From the NCBI GenBank assembly GCA_905197115.1, contig CAJJXN010000003.1, forward strand, positions 1-48,850: a stretch of 48,850 nucleotides of DNA, in the 5' to 3' direction. This document shows, one piece after another, positions 25,562-35,361 of the stretch. The notes beneath the pieces are model-generated. The model was not told where the DNA came from. It saw only the letters and a list, made by a program, of their open reading frames with translations, and ran no database searches. The position numbers and the translations under genes are program-made. Within the stretch, counting starts at the first letter, position 1; each line of letters begins with the position of its first letter. This DNA is from an uncultured Bacillota bacterium (GTDB lineage: Bacteria > Bacillota_I > Bacilli_A > RFN20 > CAG-631).

Positions 25562-26303
25562 ATTCTTCTCCGCCCTTAACTATTTTTTTAACTTCTTCTA
25601 TATTATATCCTTTATTTATTAATTTGGATATAATTTTATGTGGATTTTCCCCATATTTTAATAAAAATTTATGATAATCCTTTTTTAAATTCTCATTATC
25701 ATCATTCAATTCACATTGATATAAACAATTTTCAATTATAGATGTGCTAAATCCTTTTTGGTAAAGCGTATTTTTCAATTTGTATTTTAACATTTTATTA
25801 GAAGATGAATTACTTCGAATATGTGATTGCATATATTGTAATACATATGCTTCATTTTCTTGATACTCATTTAAAGCTTCTTGAATGATATTTTGTGAAA
25901 TTCTGTTATCATTTAAGAAATTTTCAAAAACTTTTATTCCTTTATTTTTTTCAAAAATAGGTTGATGAAAATCAATAAATTTTTTTTCATCTAAATATTG
26001 ATCTTTTTTTAATTGTTTTAAAATAATGGCTACATCTTTTTTGGAAACATCTTTATGAAAGCATATTTTGGCTAATTCATTTTGTGATATTTCATTTGAA
26101 TAAATTTTTTTATAAAGAGGTTTTAAAACCAAAAAAGCATTTGAAAAAGATTGAATCAATTGAAAAGTTTCTTCATCTAATTCTTTATTTTTATATGGAA
26201 AAATAACTTTATAAAGATATTCATCAATGCGATAATTCTGATTTGAAATCATAAGAAGAAAACAATCTTTTAAAAATTTTATATCTTTAATTACATAGGA
26301 CAT
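25554..26303 (-). CDS. recX: RecX-family regulatory protein
   Basis: A 249-residue helical protein whose three-helix repeats match RecX, which binds RecA and modulates its filaments. Visible repeat words are SQNELAKICFHKDVSKKDVA, LKKDQYLDEKKFIDF (compare Y-L-(D/N)-D-x-x-F-A of the family), IIQEALNEYQENEA, LKNTLYQKGFSTSIIENCL and KLINKGYNIEEVKKIV. The length fits Bacillota RecX (about 260). The N-terminal 40 residues form the beta part seen in the long Gram-positive version. ATG 26303 follows TAGGAG. Similarity is moderate, so the name is likely but not certain. Confidence 0.75.
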   Translation of the reverse strand: MSYVIKDIKFLKDCFLLMISNQNYRIDEYLYKVIFPYKNKELDEETFQLIQSFSNAFLVLKPLYKKIYSNEISQNELAKICFHKDVSKKDVAIILKQLKKDQYLDEKKFIDFHQPIFEKNKGIKVFENFLNDNRISQNIIQEALNEYQENEAYVLQYMQSHIRSNSSSNKMLKYKLKNTLYQKGFSTSIIENCLYQCELNDDNENLKKDYHKFLLKYGENPHKIISKLINKGYNIEEVKKIVKGGEEYE

Positions 26304-26327
26304 GTCATCACTCCTATTATAATTATA

Positions 26328-27398
26328 CTACAAATTTAAAGTTTTTTCTTTCTTTTTTCGTGGTTTATAAAATAAAACGACAACTGCCCCTAAAATCAGT
26401 CCTAAATAAAAAGTAATTGCTCTCCAAATAAGCAAAGATCCTTTGATTGTAGCATTGACATCAATCGTAGCAAGTTTTGTTGCAAAGAAACTTTTATATA
26501 AATAAGTATAAGCTAATTCTACGCCCACTGATCCTCCAGGAGAAGGGAAAACACCTGAAATTAAACTTGTATACGAAGCTAAAGCCACACTATCAAAGAA
26601 ATACTTTCCTTGAATCGGTGTGTTAATTGCATAAAATGTTATAAACGGAATCGAGTAAAAAATAAAGAAACGTAAAATCATGAGTCCTAATAAAAGGCTA
26701 ATTGTTTTCCAATTAGTAAAGATATGAGTGATGTTTTGTCGGATAAGAAGAATTTTTTCGTTAAAAGTATTTTGTGCATTTTCCACGTTTTTAATAATTT
26801 TAATTTTGCCGAGTAAAACAATTATTTTTAAAAATAAATTTTTAAAGAAAGGTAAGTAAGCGATTAAAATTACGAGTAAAGATAAAGACGCAATAAGTGA
26901 AAAACTAACAATTAATAAAAATAAAAGATTATATTGGCTAGAATCAATCAAAGAATTTAAATGAGAATAATTATAAAGAAAAGAAAAGGTTGCAAAAGAA
27001 AGTAAAGTTACTTTATAAAGAACAAAATAAATAAAAATAATACTGATACCATTTGAAATATGAATGCCTTGTTTTTTGAATAAATAAACTTGAAAAGGTT
27101 GTCCACCCGTAGCAAGTGGCGTAATCCCATTAAAAAAGACGTTATATTGTTGATTCAAAACACCTTGATGAAGTTTATAACCCTTTTGAAATAAGTTCGC
27201 TAAAATCGTCATTATACAGCCATCAATGAAAAAAACAAGTAACATACTTGCAATTGCTAAAATAATATAAAGAGGGGAAGATGTGATAAGAATTTTAAAA
27301 ACTTCTTTATAATCGTCTTTGAAAACGATATATAAAGATAAAAAAGTTAAAAGTAACAAAACACCTATTTTTAAGAGGACTTTCGTTTTTTTGTTCAT
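26328..27398 (-). CDS. Flippase-like integral membrane protein (LPG_synthase_TM/UPF0104)
   Basis: A 356-residue polytopic membrane protein, about eight helices, of the family that includes the membrane part of MprF. Signatures are NGITPLATGGQPFQVYLFKKQG (the GG-P motif, about residues 90-112) and SGVFPSPGGSVGVELAYTYLY (about 283-303). The soluble aminoacyl-transferase domain of MprF is absent, so it is not a complete lysyl-PG synthase; such stand-alone proteins are thought to move lipid-linked molecules across the membrane. It lies next to a GtrA-like gene, which supports a role in lipid or lipid-linked glycan transport. AGAAGGTGA precedes ATG 27398. Confidence 0.8.
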   Translation of the reverse strand: MNKKTKVLLKIGVLLLLTFLSLYIVFKDDYKEVFKILITSSPLYIILAIASMLLVFFIDGCIMTILANLFQKGYKLHQGVLNQQYNVFFNGITPLATGGQPFQVYLFKKQGIHISNGISIIFIYFVLYKVTLLSFATFSFLYNYSHLNSLIDSSQYNLLFLLIVSFSLIASLSLLVILIAYLPFFKNLFLKIIVLLGKIKIIKNVENAQNTFNEKILLIRQNITHIFTNWKTISLLLGLMILRFFIFYSIPFITFYAINTPIQGKYFFDSVALASYTSLISGVFPSPGGSVGVELAYTYLYKSFFATKLATIDVNATIKGSLLIWRAITFYLGLILGAVVVLFYKPRKKKEKTLNL

Positions 27399-27423
27399 TG
27401 AATCACCTTCTACATTAGTTTAT

Positions 27424-27927
27424 TCAATTTGTCGTTTGATTATCCTTTTTCGTTTTCACAAAGAAGCGAATAATGAAATACATAACCGGTAATGCACTAA
27501 GAGGTGCTAATATATATAAAATTTTGTCGATAAAAACGGAATTTATACCTATTAAAATAAAGATTTTAGTCCAAATAAAGTAAAATAATTGTTGTAAAGC
27601 GTAATTTGGAATAGAGGATAAAGGAAAAATTGCTAATTTTTTCCATTCCCACTTTTGCCTAAAAGCAATGATCGCTTGTGTTGTATAAGATAAAGGGAAT
27701 CCTAAAATAAAGCTAAAGGTCAAAGGCAAATTCAATTTAATAAACCAAATGTTCACATTTTCTTGTGTGTTGAAAACTTTTAACAATAAATAAGAGAAAA
27801 GTAAAGATAAAATCAATCCAACTAAGGTATTAAAACCCGAAACGAATAAAAATCGAATTTTATCATTTTCCCACAATTTAACTATTTTTTCGATGAAGAT
27901 ATTTTTTTTCTTTTCCATATTTCTCAT
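27424..27927 (-). CDS. GtrA-like membrane protein
   Basis: A 167-residue protein with four predicted helices, starting near residue 20 with IRFLFVSGFNTLVGLILSLLFSYLLL, the typical first helix of the GtrA/PF04138 family. FRQKWEWKK before the third helix is the usual F-x-(N/R)-x-x-(W/F)-x-F loop. GtrA-like proteins are linked to flipping undecaprenyl-phosphate-glucose or similar polyprenyl sugars. The start may be ATG 27918 (MEKKKN) instead of 27927, since AAAGGA is only two bases before the upstream ATG. It precedes the flippase-like gene by 25 bases, probably in one operon. Confidence 0.75.
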   Translation of the reverse strand: MRNMEKKKNIFIEKIVKLWENDKIRFLFVSGFNTLVGLILSLLFSYLLLKVFNTQENVNIWFIKLNLPLTFSFILGFPLSYTTQAIIAFRQKWEWKKLAIFPLSSIPNYALQQLFYFIWTKIFILIGINSVFIDKILYILAPLSALPVMYFIIRFFVKTKKDNQTTN

Positions 27928-27998
27928 ATCCTTTTACTTTTATATTGTACCATACAATAGAAAGAAATTTTTTATAAATTTTATATAAAATTTATAAT

Positions 27999-28027
27999 TT
28001 GACTAATTTTGTAAAAAGTATTATACT
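27999..28027 (+). promoter_or_regulatory. Sigma-A promoter of the 529-aa lipoprotein gene
   Basis: TTGACT (27999-28004) and TATACT (28022-28027), 17-base spacer. It overlaps the longer possible ORF start and so supports ATG 28053. Confidence 0.85.
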
Positions 28028-28052
28028 ACAAGTCGTAAAGGGGGACTATAAT

Positions 28053-29642
28053 ATGTTCAATAAAACAAAAAAAATAATATGTAGCTTTTTTATGGCATTA
28101 GCGATGGTTGTTGGTTTAGCTAGCTGTGATAAAAAAGAAGAAAAACCTGTTGCCAAAAAAGTAAGTGGAGACGAAGTATTAGGTCTTGTCATGACAGATG
28201 TAATGCAATGGGATTTAAGTCAAGGAATTGCAATTGAAGGAAAACAAAGCACTAAATTTGGTGGAGTGGATTCTACTTCAAGCATTTCTTTAAAATTAAG
28301 TGTGTCTCAAATGGGAGAACTTAATGTAGAAGCACACGAAGAACTTTTACCTGGATTTAAAATGGATATGTATGTTATCAGCAACGTTCTTTATTTAAAT
28401 TTAGATGGTGTAAAAATTACTCAAAATTTAGTAAGTGAAGAAACACCTATGATTGCACAAGCTTTAAATGCACAAGAAGAAGATCCATTTGAAGCAATTA
28501 TGCAAATGTTTGATTTCTACAAACTATCAGAAACGAAATATTACATCACGGCTAAAACCGAATTTTTAACAATGATGAATCAAATGATTGAATCAACTTT
28601 AGTTCAAAATTCATTTGATTTCTTAAAATTTACGATAGGCGAATTAAGACTTGATTTAGAATTTAGTAAAGATTTACATTTAAAAGGAATTGGATTAAAA
28701 GCAAAATCAGCTTTAAAAATTGAAGATCAAGAAGCTAAATTTGAAGTAGATGCAAGTGTTTCGATTAACACAAATAATGCTTTACCTGCTTTACCAGCAG
28801 ATAGTGCTACTTACTTACCAATGGAAACTGTGATTGGAAATTTGGTAGCTTCTCCTATTCATGCAAGTTTAAATTTAAATGTAGCGTTTAGCAATGGTCA
28901 AAAAATGGGAATTGCATTAAGTATTGATTACTCTTTAGATACGACAAAAATGTCTCCAGTAGTAATGATTACTATTGATGAAGATACAATGGGCTTAACT
29001 GCTTTATTTGATTTTCCTACTGCTAAATATTTAAAAATAGCTTTAGATGAAGAAACTCAAGGATTTGCTTTAACTATATTAGATAAAGATGAAACTGAAT
29101 TAGCAAAAATTTCTTTACAATCTACAATAAATCCTGAGCCAACACCAACTCCAAATGAACCACTTCAATTAGTTGAAGGTGAAGAAAATCCAATTGATGT
29201 AACATTAATTAAAAATTTATTAATCGCTATTTTATTTGATCATTCTGTAGTTTTAAAAGAAGACCATCTCCAAATTGCTTTCGGTAATAAATTAAGTGGT
29301 ATGATTAATGAATTCATTGCTTCTTTTATTGATTTAGAAGGTATGGAAGCAAAATTAGCTCAAGTAATGCAAGCAATTGAAGATTTAAAAACAACGAATC
29401 CAGATTATGAAAAAGATCCAACTTACCAAGTATTATTAGCGCAAGTAAAAATGATGCAAGCGGTAAAAGGATTAGTTACAATGGGAGCAAATCAATTTAT
29501 TATCGATGTTAGATATCCAAATGATAAAACAAATGTTTCGTTAGAATTAAAAAATAATTCTGATTCATTGAAATTAACAGCAGAAGTTGATTTAAGTTTA
29601 GCTGAATTAATGTTATTGTTAACAATGGCTACAGGTGCTTAA
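28053..29642 (+). CDS. Lipoprotein of unknown function (529 aa)
   Basis: Signal peptide with lipobox LASC and lipidated Cys25 followed by a Lys/Glu spacer. I do not recognise the mature protein. It seems to have two related halves: a first (about 40-275) rich in beta strands with amphipathic patterns (SISLKLSVSQMGELNVEA; IGELRLDLEFSKDLHLKGIG), and a second after a Pro/Thr linker near residue 370 (PEPTPTPNEPLQL) with LEGMEAKLAQVMQAIEDL and NVSLELKNNSDSLKLTAEVDL. The pattern recalls LolA/outer-surface lipid-binding lipoprotein folds, but this is only an impression. AAGGGGGA precedes the ATG. It is a single-gene transcript between a clear promoter and terminator. Confidence 0.75.
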   Translation: MFNKTKKIICSFFMALAMVVGLASCDKKEEKPVAKKVSGDEVLGLVMTDVMQWDLSQGIAIEGKQSTKFGGVDSTSSISLKLSVSQMGELNVEAHEELLPGFKMDMYVISNVLYLNLDGVKITQNLVSEETPMIAQALNAQEEDPFEAIMQMFDFYKLSETKYYITAKTEFLTMMNQMIESTLVQNSFDFLKFTIGELRLDLEFSKDLHLKGIGLKAKSALKIEDQEAKFEVDASVSINTNNALPALPADSATYLPMETVIGNLVASPIHASLNLNVAFSNGQKMGIALSIDYSLDTTKMSPVVMITIDEDTMGLTALFDFPTAKYLKIALDEETQGFALTILDKDETELAKISLQSTINPEPTPTPNEPLQLVEGEENPIDVTLIKNLLIAILFDHSVVLKEDHLQIAFGNKLSGMINEFIASFIDLEGMEAKLAQVMQAIEDLKTTNPDYEKDPTYQVLLAQVKMMQAVKGLVTMGANQFIIDVRYPNDKTNVSLELKNNSDSLKLTAEVDLSLAELMLLLTMATGA

Positions 29643-29659
29643 AAGTTACATATTATAAA

Positions 29660-29689
29660 AAAAAGGTTAATCGTTGGATTAGCCTTTTT
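29660..29689. terminator. Bidirectional terminator between the lipoprotein and SGNH genes
   Basis: Thirteen-base stem AAAAAGGTTAATC (29660-29672) / GATTAGCCTTTTT (29677-29689) with one wobble pair and a GTTG loop. The stop codon of the SGNH gene lies inside the right arm. Confidence 0.85.
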
Positions 29690-30782
29690 TATTTTCTAAT
29701 AATTTTTTTAATACAGGATATAAAGTTTTGCTCATTTTATAAAAACCTAAATCTGTTGGATGAATTCCATCTACCATGCATTCATCTATATCCTCTTTTC
29801 CAAAAAGTTTATTGCCATCTAAGAAATAAATATTTTTATCACCATTTTTTCTTAACCGATTAACTAAATTCTTTTGAAATTTAAAAATACGTTTTCTTTC
29901 TTCTACTTCTTTTTGAATGTAAATATAATTTGAAAAAGGTGGTTTCGTCATAATTAAAATTGGTATTTCTTTAAAAGTATTTCTTAATATTTGAACAAAT
30001 TCATCCATATATTTTTCTAAATGACCTGTACAGCCACCATTTGCTTCGTAGTCTAATATGATTAAAGAAACATCTTTGATCTCACAAATTAACTTAGCCA
30101 CAATGGGTTCACCTAAACCAGATCCTGAAAAACCTAAGTTAATGAATTCAGTATCCAATTTACGGCTTAAGATATTGGTATACGCCATTCCTGGACGAGT
30201 TGCACATCCACCTTGTGTTATAGATGTACCATAAACCACTACTTTTTTAGGTAATTCATGCATATTAGGAGATTGAAGAATTGCATCTTTTTCTATTCCT
30301 ACTAAAACTTCTTTGACGCCCATATATAGAGGAAAATTTAAAATAAAGTCTTTCAACTTGGAAAAATCGCTACGAAAAAGAACGACATTATACTCATATT
30401 GTCCAAAAGGATAGTTACTAGAAGCAAAAAAACGATATTGTTTTTCTTCTAGATCTTTATGATATAAATCAAATCCAGTTTGACCAACGGCGGTCATATG
30501 AGACATATTGGCCTTATCTGCCAATTTTACTTTAATGGAAATCGTTTTAGAATTGGTTTTAAATCGAACTTGAGCACCCGCTGGATGTGAGGCTAGCCAA
30601 TATACGGCTTCACCTACTTCTTCTTTTCAATTTTTGGGAATTCGAAAGTATTCTTTTTCTTTTTCAAACCAAGCCAATCCTTCAATTTTAAAAGGGGCTT
30701 GTTTGATGTCGTAATAATTATAAGTTTCATCGCTTGTTGTACATGACAACATGTTTTTGTCATAGGTTTCTAATTTGCTCAT
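29679..30782 (-). pseudogene. SGNH-hydrolase gene interrupted by one in-frame TGA
   Basis: The gene starts at ATG 30782, which overlaps the pulA TGA in an ATGA junction and has GGAGGAAG upstream. It reads 51 codons, hits TGA at 30627-30629 (codon 52), then continues in the same frame for 315 codons without another stop. The C-terminal part is an SGNH/GDSL hydrolase: VVYGTSITQGG (block I, about residue 180), NLGFSGSGLG (block II), and DGIHPTDLGFYK with the Asp/His pair. The N-terminal 130 residues resemble the beta-sandwich that precedes such domains. TGA terminates elsewhere in this window, so a Trp reading is unlikely. The ORF starting at ATG 30524 lacks a ribosome binding site, so the gene is probably dead or yields a short peptide. 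Confidence 0.8.
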
Positions 30783-32893
30783 TTTTCTTCCTCCTGTATT
30801 TCTTTAATGTACATTGCGAAGCTATAAGGATTAATTCGAATGTTGGAACAATATACATCATTTCGAATAGGACCATGCTCGCTACAAACATATTTAAAAT
30901 AATGATTAAAATCGTAATGGTGAGTTTGATTGCTAGGATTAAAAAACATCACCAATTCTTCGATTCCATCGACGTTTTTTAAGTCTTGATAATATATTTT
31001 TAGGATATTATGGTCAAGAACTTGATAATGAAAATGTTGTTGTATTTCTTCTTTTTTATGTAACTGGAATACGTTATATTTTTTTCTTAAACGAATGAAC
31101 CCTTTGAGTGCTAAACAATTTTCAAAGTAATCATCTATTTGGTTCCATTTTATCGAATTGATGGCATCAGATTCATTGTAAGTATTTGTTTTTCCTTTTT
31201 TAGAACGATGAAACTCACATCCAATATGTAAAAAAGGAATGCCTAAAGAGAAGATTACGCTTGCTAAAGAGAGTAAAAGAAGATTATTTCTTATAGTCTC
31301 ATCTTCGAATTCATTGGATATTAAAAATTTATCATGTAGAGTTGCATTGTCATGGCATTCAATATAGTTAATACTTTGACTAGCATCCATAAAATAGCAA
31401 TAGTCATCAATACTTCCCTTCATCGCTTTCATCATTTCATAAACAAAACCTGTATTGCCATTTATATAGCCTCTTTCACTTAATTCGCGATCACTATTTT
31501 TACCTTTTACAATATCACGAAAGTAATCGTTAAAAAAAGCAACCGGGAACAATTGATTAGCATTATTTAAAGAAGCTCGTTTTGATTCGTTTAAAAAAGA
31601 TGGCATATTCCAACCTTCCCCATATAAAATAAATGAAGAATTAATTTTTTTACAAGTTGTATAAATTTCTTTAATGGTTTCAATATCTAAAATTCCCATT
31701 AAATCCATTCTAAATCCATCTACTTTATATTCACTTACATAGCGAATACACATATCGACTAAATATTTTCTTGCCATTTTTAAAGTTGAATCATAATCAT
31801 TACCACAAAAACTACCATTAGAATACATTCCTTCTTTATTCATTTTAAAAAAGTAATTTGGGACAAGTTTATTTAAAACATTTTCTTTTGTAAAATAAAA
31901 ATGATTAAAGACTAAGTCGAAAACGACGCGAATATTTCTTTGATGTAAAGTCTGAATAATTTTTTTGACTTCCAAGAGTCGCTGATAAGGGTCTTTTGGA
32001 TTACTACTATAACTTCCTTCAAACCAATTATAAGCAGCAGGATCATAGCCCCAATTATATTGATTTATAGGATGCATTTCATCTACTGTGACAAAATCTA
32101 AGATTGGCATGAATTGTACATGGGTAATGCCTAAAAAAGATAAATAGTCAATTCCAATGGGATGGTTTTGTGCAGATTTTTTATTTTCTTGACAGAAGGC
32201 TTGATAATATCCTTTAAAATCGTCTTTAAAATCGCCATTGCTAGAAAAGTCACGAATATTTACTTCATATATGATGGCTTGAGTTTGAGAAGTTAAAGGA
32301 GTTAAGTTTTCTTCATATAAAGGACAGTTTATTTTTTCTAATTGAATAACTGCACTTTCTTGACTATTTTCATTGCAACTATAACTATAAGGATCATTAA
32401 CTTCCACCCATTCACCATTTGTTTTTAATAAATAATGGTAAAGAGCATTTTCTAAGTTTTTGTGAATTGTAACCTCAAATATGCCTTTTTTCTTTTTAAT
32501 TAAAGGTTCAATAAATATTTGATCATTATATTTATAGTGAAGATAACCTTGGGTAGACAAAGGCGCCCATACTTTAAAAGTTGTGTACATAGGTGTATAC
32601 TGACATCCTAAATCTGAATGAGGGTAATAAAAATAATCATCAAATTCTTTGGATTTCACAATATACCTACGTTTTAAAATAGTTTGATTAAAGTACTTAT
32701 CTTTTAAAATATAAATGGATTCAAAATCTAATTCAATTTGAATTTGATAAGTCGAGTAATGTTCATTTTTTTGAATTAAAATAGCAGGGTATAAGATATC
32801 ATTCACATAAAAGGAATCACATACGCCTTGATAATCAATCAAGATTTGGTTGATCTCATCTTGATAAGCTTGAAAATAAATTGATTGTTCCAT
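30779..32893 (-). CDS. pulA: Type I pullulanase (GH13 debranching enzyme)
   Basis: Hydrolyses alpha-1,6 branches of glycogen, limit dextrins or pullulan. The 704 residues have an N-terminal CBM48-like beta domain (YTTFKVWAPLSTQGYLHY, about 103-120) and the GH13 barrel with the pullulanase I signature YNWGYDPAAYNWFEGSY (about 277-293), VVFDLVFNHF, nucleophile D397 in DGFRMDLMGIL, acid/base E426 in ILYGEGWN and NYIECHDNATLHDK. No signal peptide, so it acts in the cytosol on stored glycogen. It starts two bases after glgP, and its stop overlaps the SGNH start. Confidence 0.95.
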   Translation of the reverse strand: MEQSIYFQAYQDEINQILIDYQGVCDSFYVNDILYPAILIQKNEHYSTYQIQIELDFESIYILKDKYFNQTILKRRYIVKSKEFDDYFYYPHSDLGCQYTPMYTTFKVWAPLSTQGYLHYKYNDQIFIEPLIKKKKGIFEVTIHKNLENALYHYLLKTNGEWVEVNDPYSYSCNENSQESAVIQLEKINCPLYEENLTPLTSQTQAIIYEVNIRDFSSNGDFKDDFKGYYQAFCQENKKSAQNHPIGIDYLSFLGITHVQFMPILDFVTVDEMHPINQYNWGYDPAAYNWFEGSYSSNPKDPYQRLLEVKKIIQTLHQRNIRVVFDLVFNHFYFTKENVLNKLVPNYFFKMNKEGMYSNGSFCGNDYDSTLKMARKYLVDMCIRYVSEYKVDGFRMDLMGILDIETIKEIYTTCKKINSSFILYGEGWNMPSFLNESKRASLNNANQLFPVAFFNDYFRDIVKGKNSDRELSERGYINGNTGFVYEMMKAMKGSIDDYCYFMDASQSINYIECHDNATLHDKFLISNEFEDETIRNNLLLLSLASVIFSLGIPFLHIGCEFHRSKKGKTNTYNESDAINSIKWNQIDDYFENCLALKGFIRLRKKYNVFQLHKKEEIQQHFHYQVLDHNILKIYYQDLKNVDGIEELVMFFNPSNQTHHYDFNHYFKYVCSEHGPIRNDVYCSNIRINPYSFAMYIKEIQEEEK

Positions 32894-32895
32894 AA

Positions 32896-35295
32896 TTAAA
32901 TCCTATTAATTTTCCAAATGTCTTGTGCATATTCCTTGATTGTGCGATCGCTACTAAAGAATCCAGATTTAGCAATATTAACTAAACACATTTTCGCCCA
33001 TAAATGACGATTTTGATATAGTCTTTCAATATCTTTTTGAGCACGAATATAATCGTTAAAATCAATTAAAAGTAAATATTCATCATTTTTAAATAACAAT
33101 TCATCATAAAGAACTTTAAATTCATCTAATTTGTTATGCCAAGTGCCATTTATTAAACTATCAACGACATTTTTTAACTCTTTATTTTCCATATAAGTTT
33201 TAAATGCATTGTAAGTTCCAGAATTGATTAATTCTTTTGCTTCAAAACTTTTTAGTCCAAACAATACACAATTATTTTCGCCAACAAGTTGTGAGATTTC
33301 CACATTTGCTCCATCGAGTGTTCCTAAGGTAATGGCACCATTCATCATAAATTTCATATTACCCGTTCCGGAAGCTTCTTTACCAGCGAGTGAAATTTGT
33401 TCACTGACATCTGATCCAGGAATAATAATTTCAGAAGAAGTTACATCATAATTTTCTAAAAAGACAACTTTAAGATATTTATTTACGCGAGGGTCTGAAT
33501 TAATTTTTAAAGCCATACAATTAATTAATTCAATTACTTTCTTTGCGAAATAATAAGAAGGAGCAGCTTTTGCGGCAAAAATAAATGTTCGTGGGTAAAT
33601 TTTTTCTTCAGGATGATTTAAAAGATTTTGATACAAATAAATGATATGCAAGCAATTGAGTAACTGTCTTTTATATGCATGCAAACGTTTTACTTGCGTG
33701 TCAAAAATGGAGTTTGTATCGACTTCTATATTTGTTTTCTCTTTGATAAATCGAGCTAAAATTTCTTTTCTTTGTTTTTTAATGTTTAAAAATTCTTCTA
33801 ATACATTTGGATTGTCTATATGAGGTAAAAGAGTTTCTAAACAAGAAGGTTCTTCAATAAAATTTTCTTTTAAATATTGATTTAAAAAATGAGTCAATTC
33901 AGGATTTGCATAAGCTAACCAACGGCGATGGGTAATCCCATTAGTCTTATTGTTAAATTTATGCGGATAAAGGTGATTGAAATCAGCCATTTCTTCTTCC
34001 ATTAAAATTTTTGTATGTAAAGCAGCCACTCCATTCACACTATATGAACCGATTACAGCTAAGTTTGCCATATAAACAAGACCATCTTTAATAATCAGCA
34101 TATTTTTTAATTTATCATCACTTACATTTTGCGATTTAGCAAAAATAATAAAGCGACGATTAATTTCTTCTATAATCATATAAATACGAGGGAGTAATGT
34201 TTGAATGTAATCAACGGGCCATTTTTCTAAAGCTTCACTTAAAATTGTATGATTTGTATAACACATCATATGGCTAACAATATTCCATGCTTCATCCCAT
34301 TCTAAATAATATTCATCTAATAAGATACGCATCATTTCAGGAATAGCTAAAGCAGGGTGTGTATCATTTAATTGAAATATATATTTTTCATGAATGGTAC
34401 GAATATTTTTATAGCGACGCATGTGTGCACGAATACAAGAATAAATACCGGCACTTACAAAGAAATATTGTTGTTTTAAACGAAGAAATTTGCCATGTTG
34501 AGTAGAATCATCCGGATATAAAGCTCTAGATATTTCAGTTGTCTCTCTTAAATAAGCGTCAAAATCTTTGTGTTTAGGTAAATTTTCTACCGCGGGTTCA
34601 GCAGACCATAAACGTAAAGTAGTTACAGTTTCACCATTATAACCAATCATAGGCATATCATAAGGAACGGCACGAACGTACTCACAATTTTCTGTCGAGA
34701 AAACCATGCGATTTTCTCCAAGTTGATGAGCTACTACATGACCATAAAATTTGACATTTACAGCATGTTTTGGTTTTCTGATTTCCCAGACATTTCCATA
34801 ATTTAACCATTGATCAGGAATTTCAATTTGCTTATTATTTTCGATTTTTTGTCGAAAGAAACCATATTGATAACGAATACAATTTCCATGTCCTGGCAAA
34901 TTAAGAGAAGTTAGAGAATCCATAAAGCACGCCGCTAAACGTCCAAGACCACCATTACCTAGTCCAGCATCTGGTTCCAAATTAATTAAATCTTGGATAT
35001 CAATGTCAAAATCTTTTAAGCCTTCTTTGGCCACATCATAAATATGCAAATTACGTAAATTATTATTCATCATTTTTCCAAGTAAGAATTCCATTGAAAA
35101 ATAAACCATTTGACGACTTTGATTTTGTAAAGTTTTTTCTTTTGTTGCTTTCCAATTAATAGAGGCATAGTCTCGCACCATATTTCCCAAGACATCAAAT
35201 CTTTCACTAATATGTGATTCTTGTACGGAACGACCATATTTTTCGATAATACGTCTTTCAAACGCTTTTTTAAAGTTTTCTTTATTTTCAAACAT
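32896..35295 (-). CDS. glgP: Glycogen/maltodextrin phosphorylase
   Basis: Releases glucose 1-phosphate from alpha-1,4 glucan ends using phosphate and pyridoxal phosphate. The 799-residue protein is the usual size. Signatures are LGNGGLGRLAACFMDS (about 110-125), YGFFRQ, KFNNKTNGITHRRWL, VKRLHAYKRQLLN, and the PLP site EASGTGNMKFMMNGA with the Schiff-base Lys at 648. ATG 35295 has AAAGGAGG upstream; the ORF could extend to 35355 but without such support. It lies 66 bases after glgB and two before pulA. Confidence 0.96.
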   Translation of the reverse strand: MFENKENFKKAFERRIIEKYGRSVQESHISERFDVLGNMVRDYASINWKATKEKTLQNQSRQMVYFSMEFLLGKMMNNNLRNLHIYDVAKEGLKDFDIDIQDLINLEPDAGLGNGGLGRLAACFMDSLTSLNLPGHGNCIRYQYGFFRQKIENNKQIEIPDQWLNYGNVWEIRKPKHAVNVKFYGHVVAHQLGENRMVFSTENCEYVRAVPYDMPMIGYNGETVTTLRLWSAEPAVENLPKHKDFDAYLRETTEISRALYPDDSTQHGKFLRLKQQYFFVSAGIYSCIRAHMRRYKNIRTIHEKYIFQLNDTHPALAIPEMMRILLDEYYLEWDEAWNIVSHMMCYTNHTILSEALEKWPVDYIQTLLPRIYMIIEEINRRFIIFAKSQNVSDDKLKNMLIIKDGLVYMANLAVIGSYSVNGVAALHTKILMEEEMADFNHLYPHKFNNKTNGITHRRWLAYANPELTHFLNQYLKENFIEEPSCLETLLPHIDNPNVLEEFLNIKKQRKEILARFIKEKTNIEVDTNSIFDTQVKRLHAYKRQLLNCLHIIYLYQNLLNHPEEKIYPRTFIFAAKAAPSYYFAKKVIELINCMALKINSDPRVNKYLKVVFLENYDVTSSEIIIPGSDVSEQISLAGKEASGTGNMKFMMNGAITLGTLDGANVEISQLVGENNCVLFGLKSFEAKELINSGTYNAFKTYMENKELKNVVDSLINGTWHNKLDEFKVLYDELLFKNDEYLLLIDFNDYIRAQKDIERLYQNRHLWAKMCLVNIAKSGFFSSDRTIKEYAQDIWKINRI

Positions 35296-35361
35296 TCGCT
35301 TGTCCTCCTTTTTTGCAACTCTTATTATAATAGCAAAACTATCGTTTTGCTGCAATAAACT

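Noticed and set aside
30524..30782. TGA read as tryptophan (Mycoplasma-type code), which would restore the SGNH gene
   Set aside because: Several conserved genes end in TGA at family-typical positions (rlmN at 12050, prpC at 11319, prkC at 10438, pulA at 30779), so TGA is a stop here.
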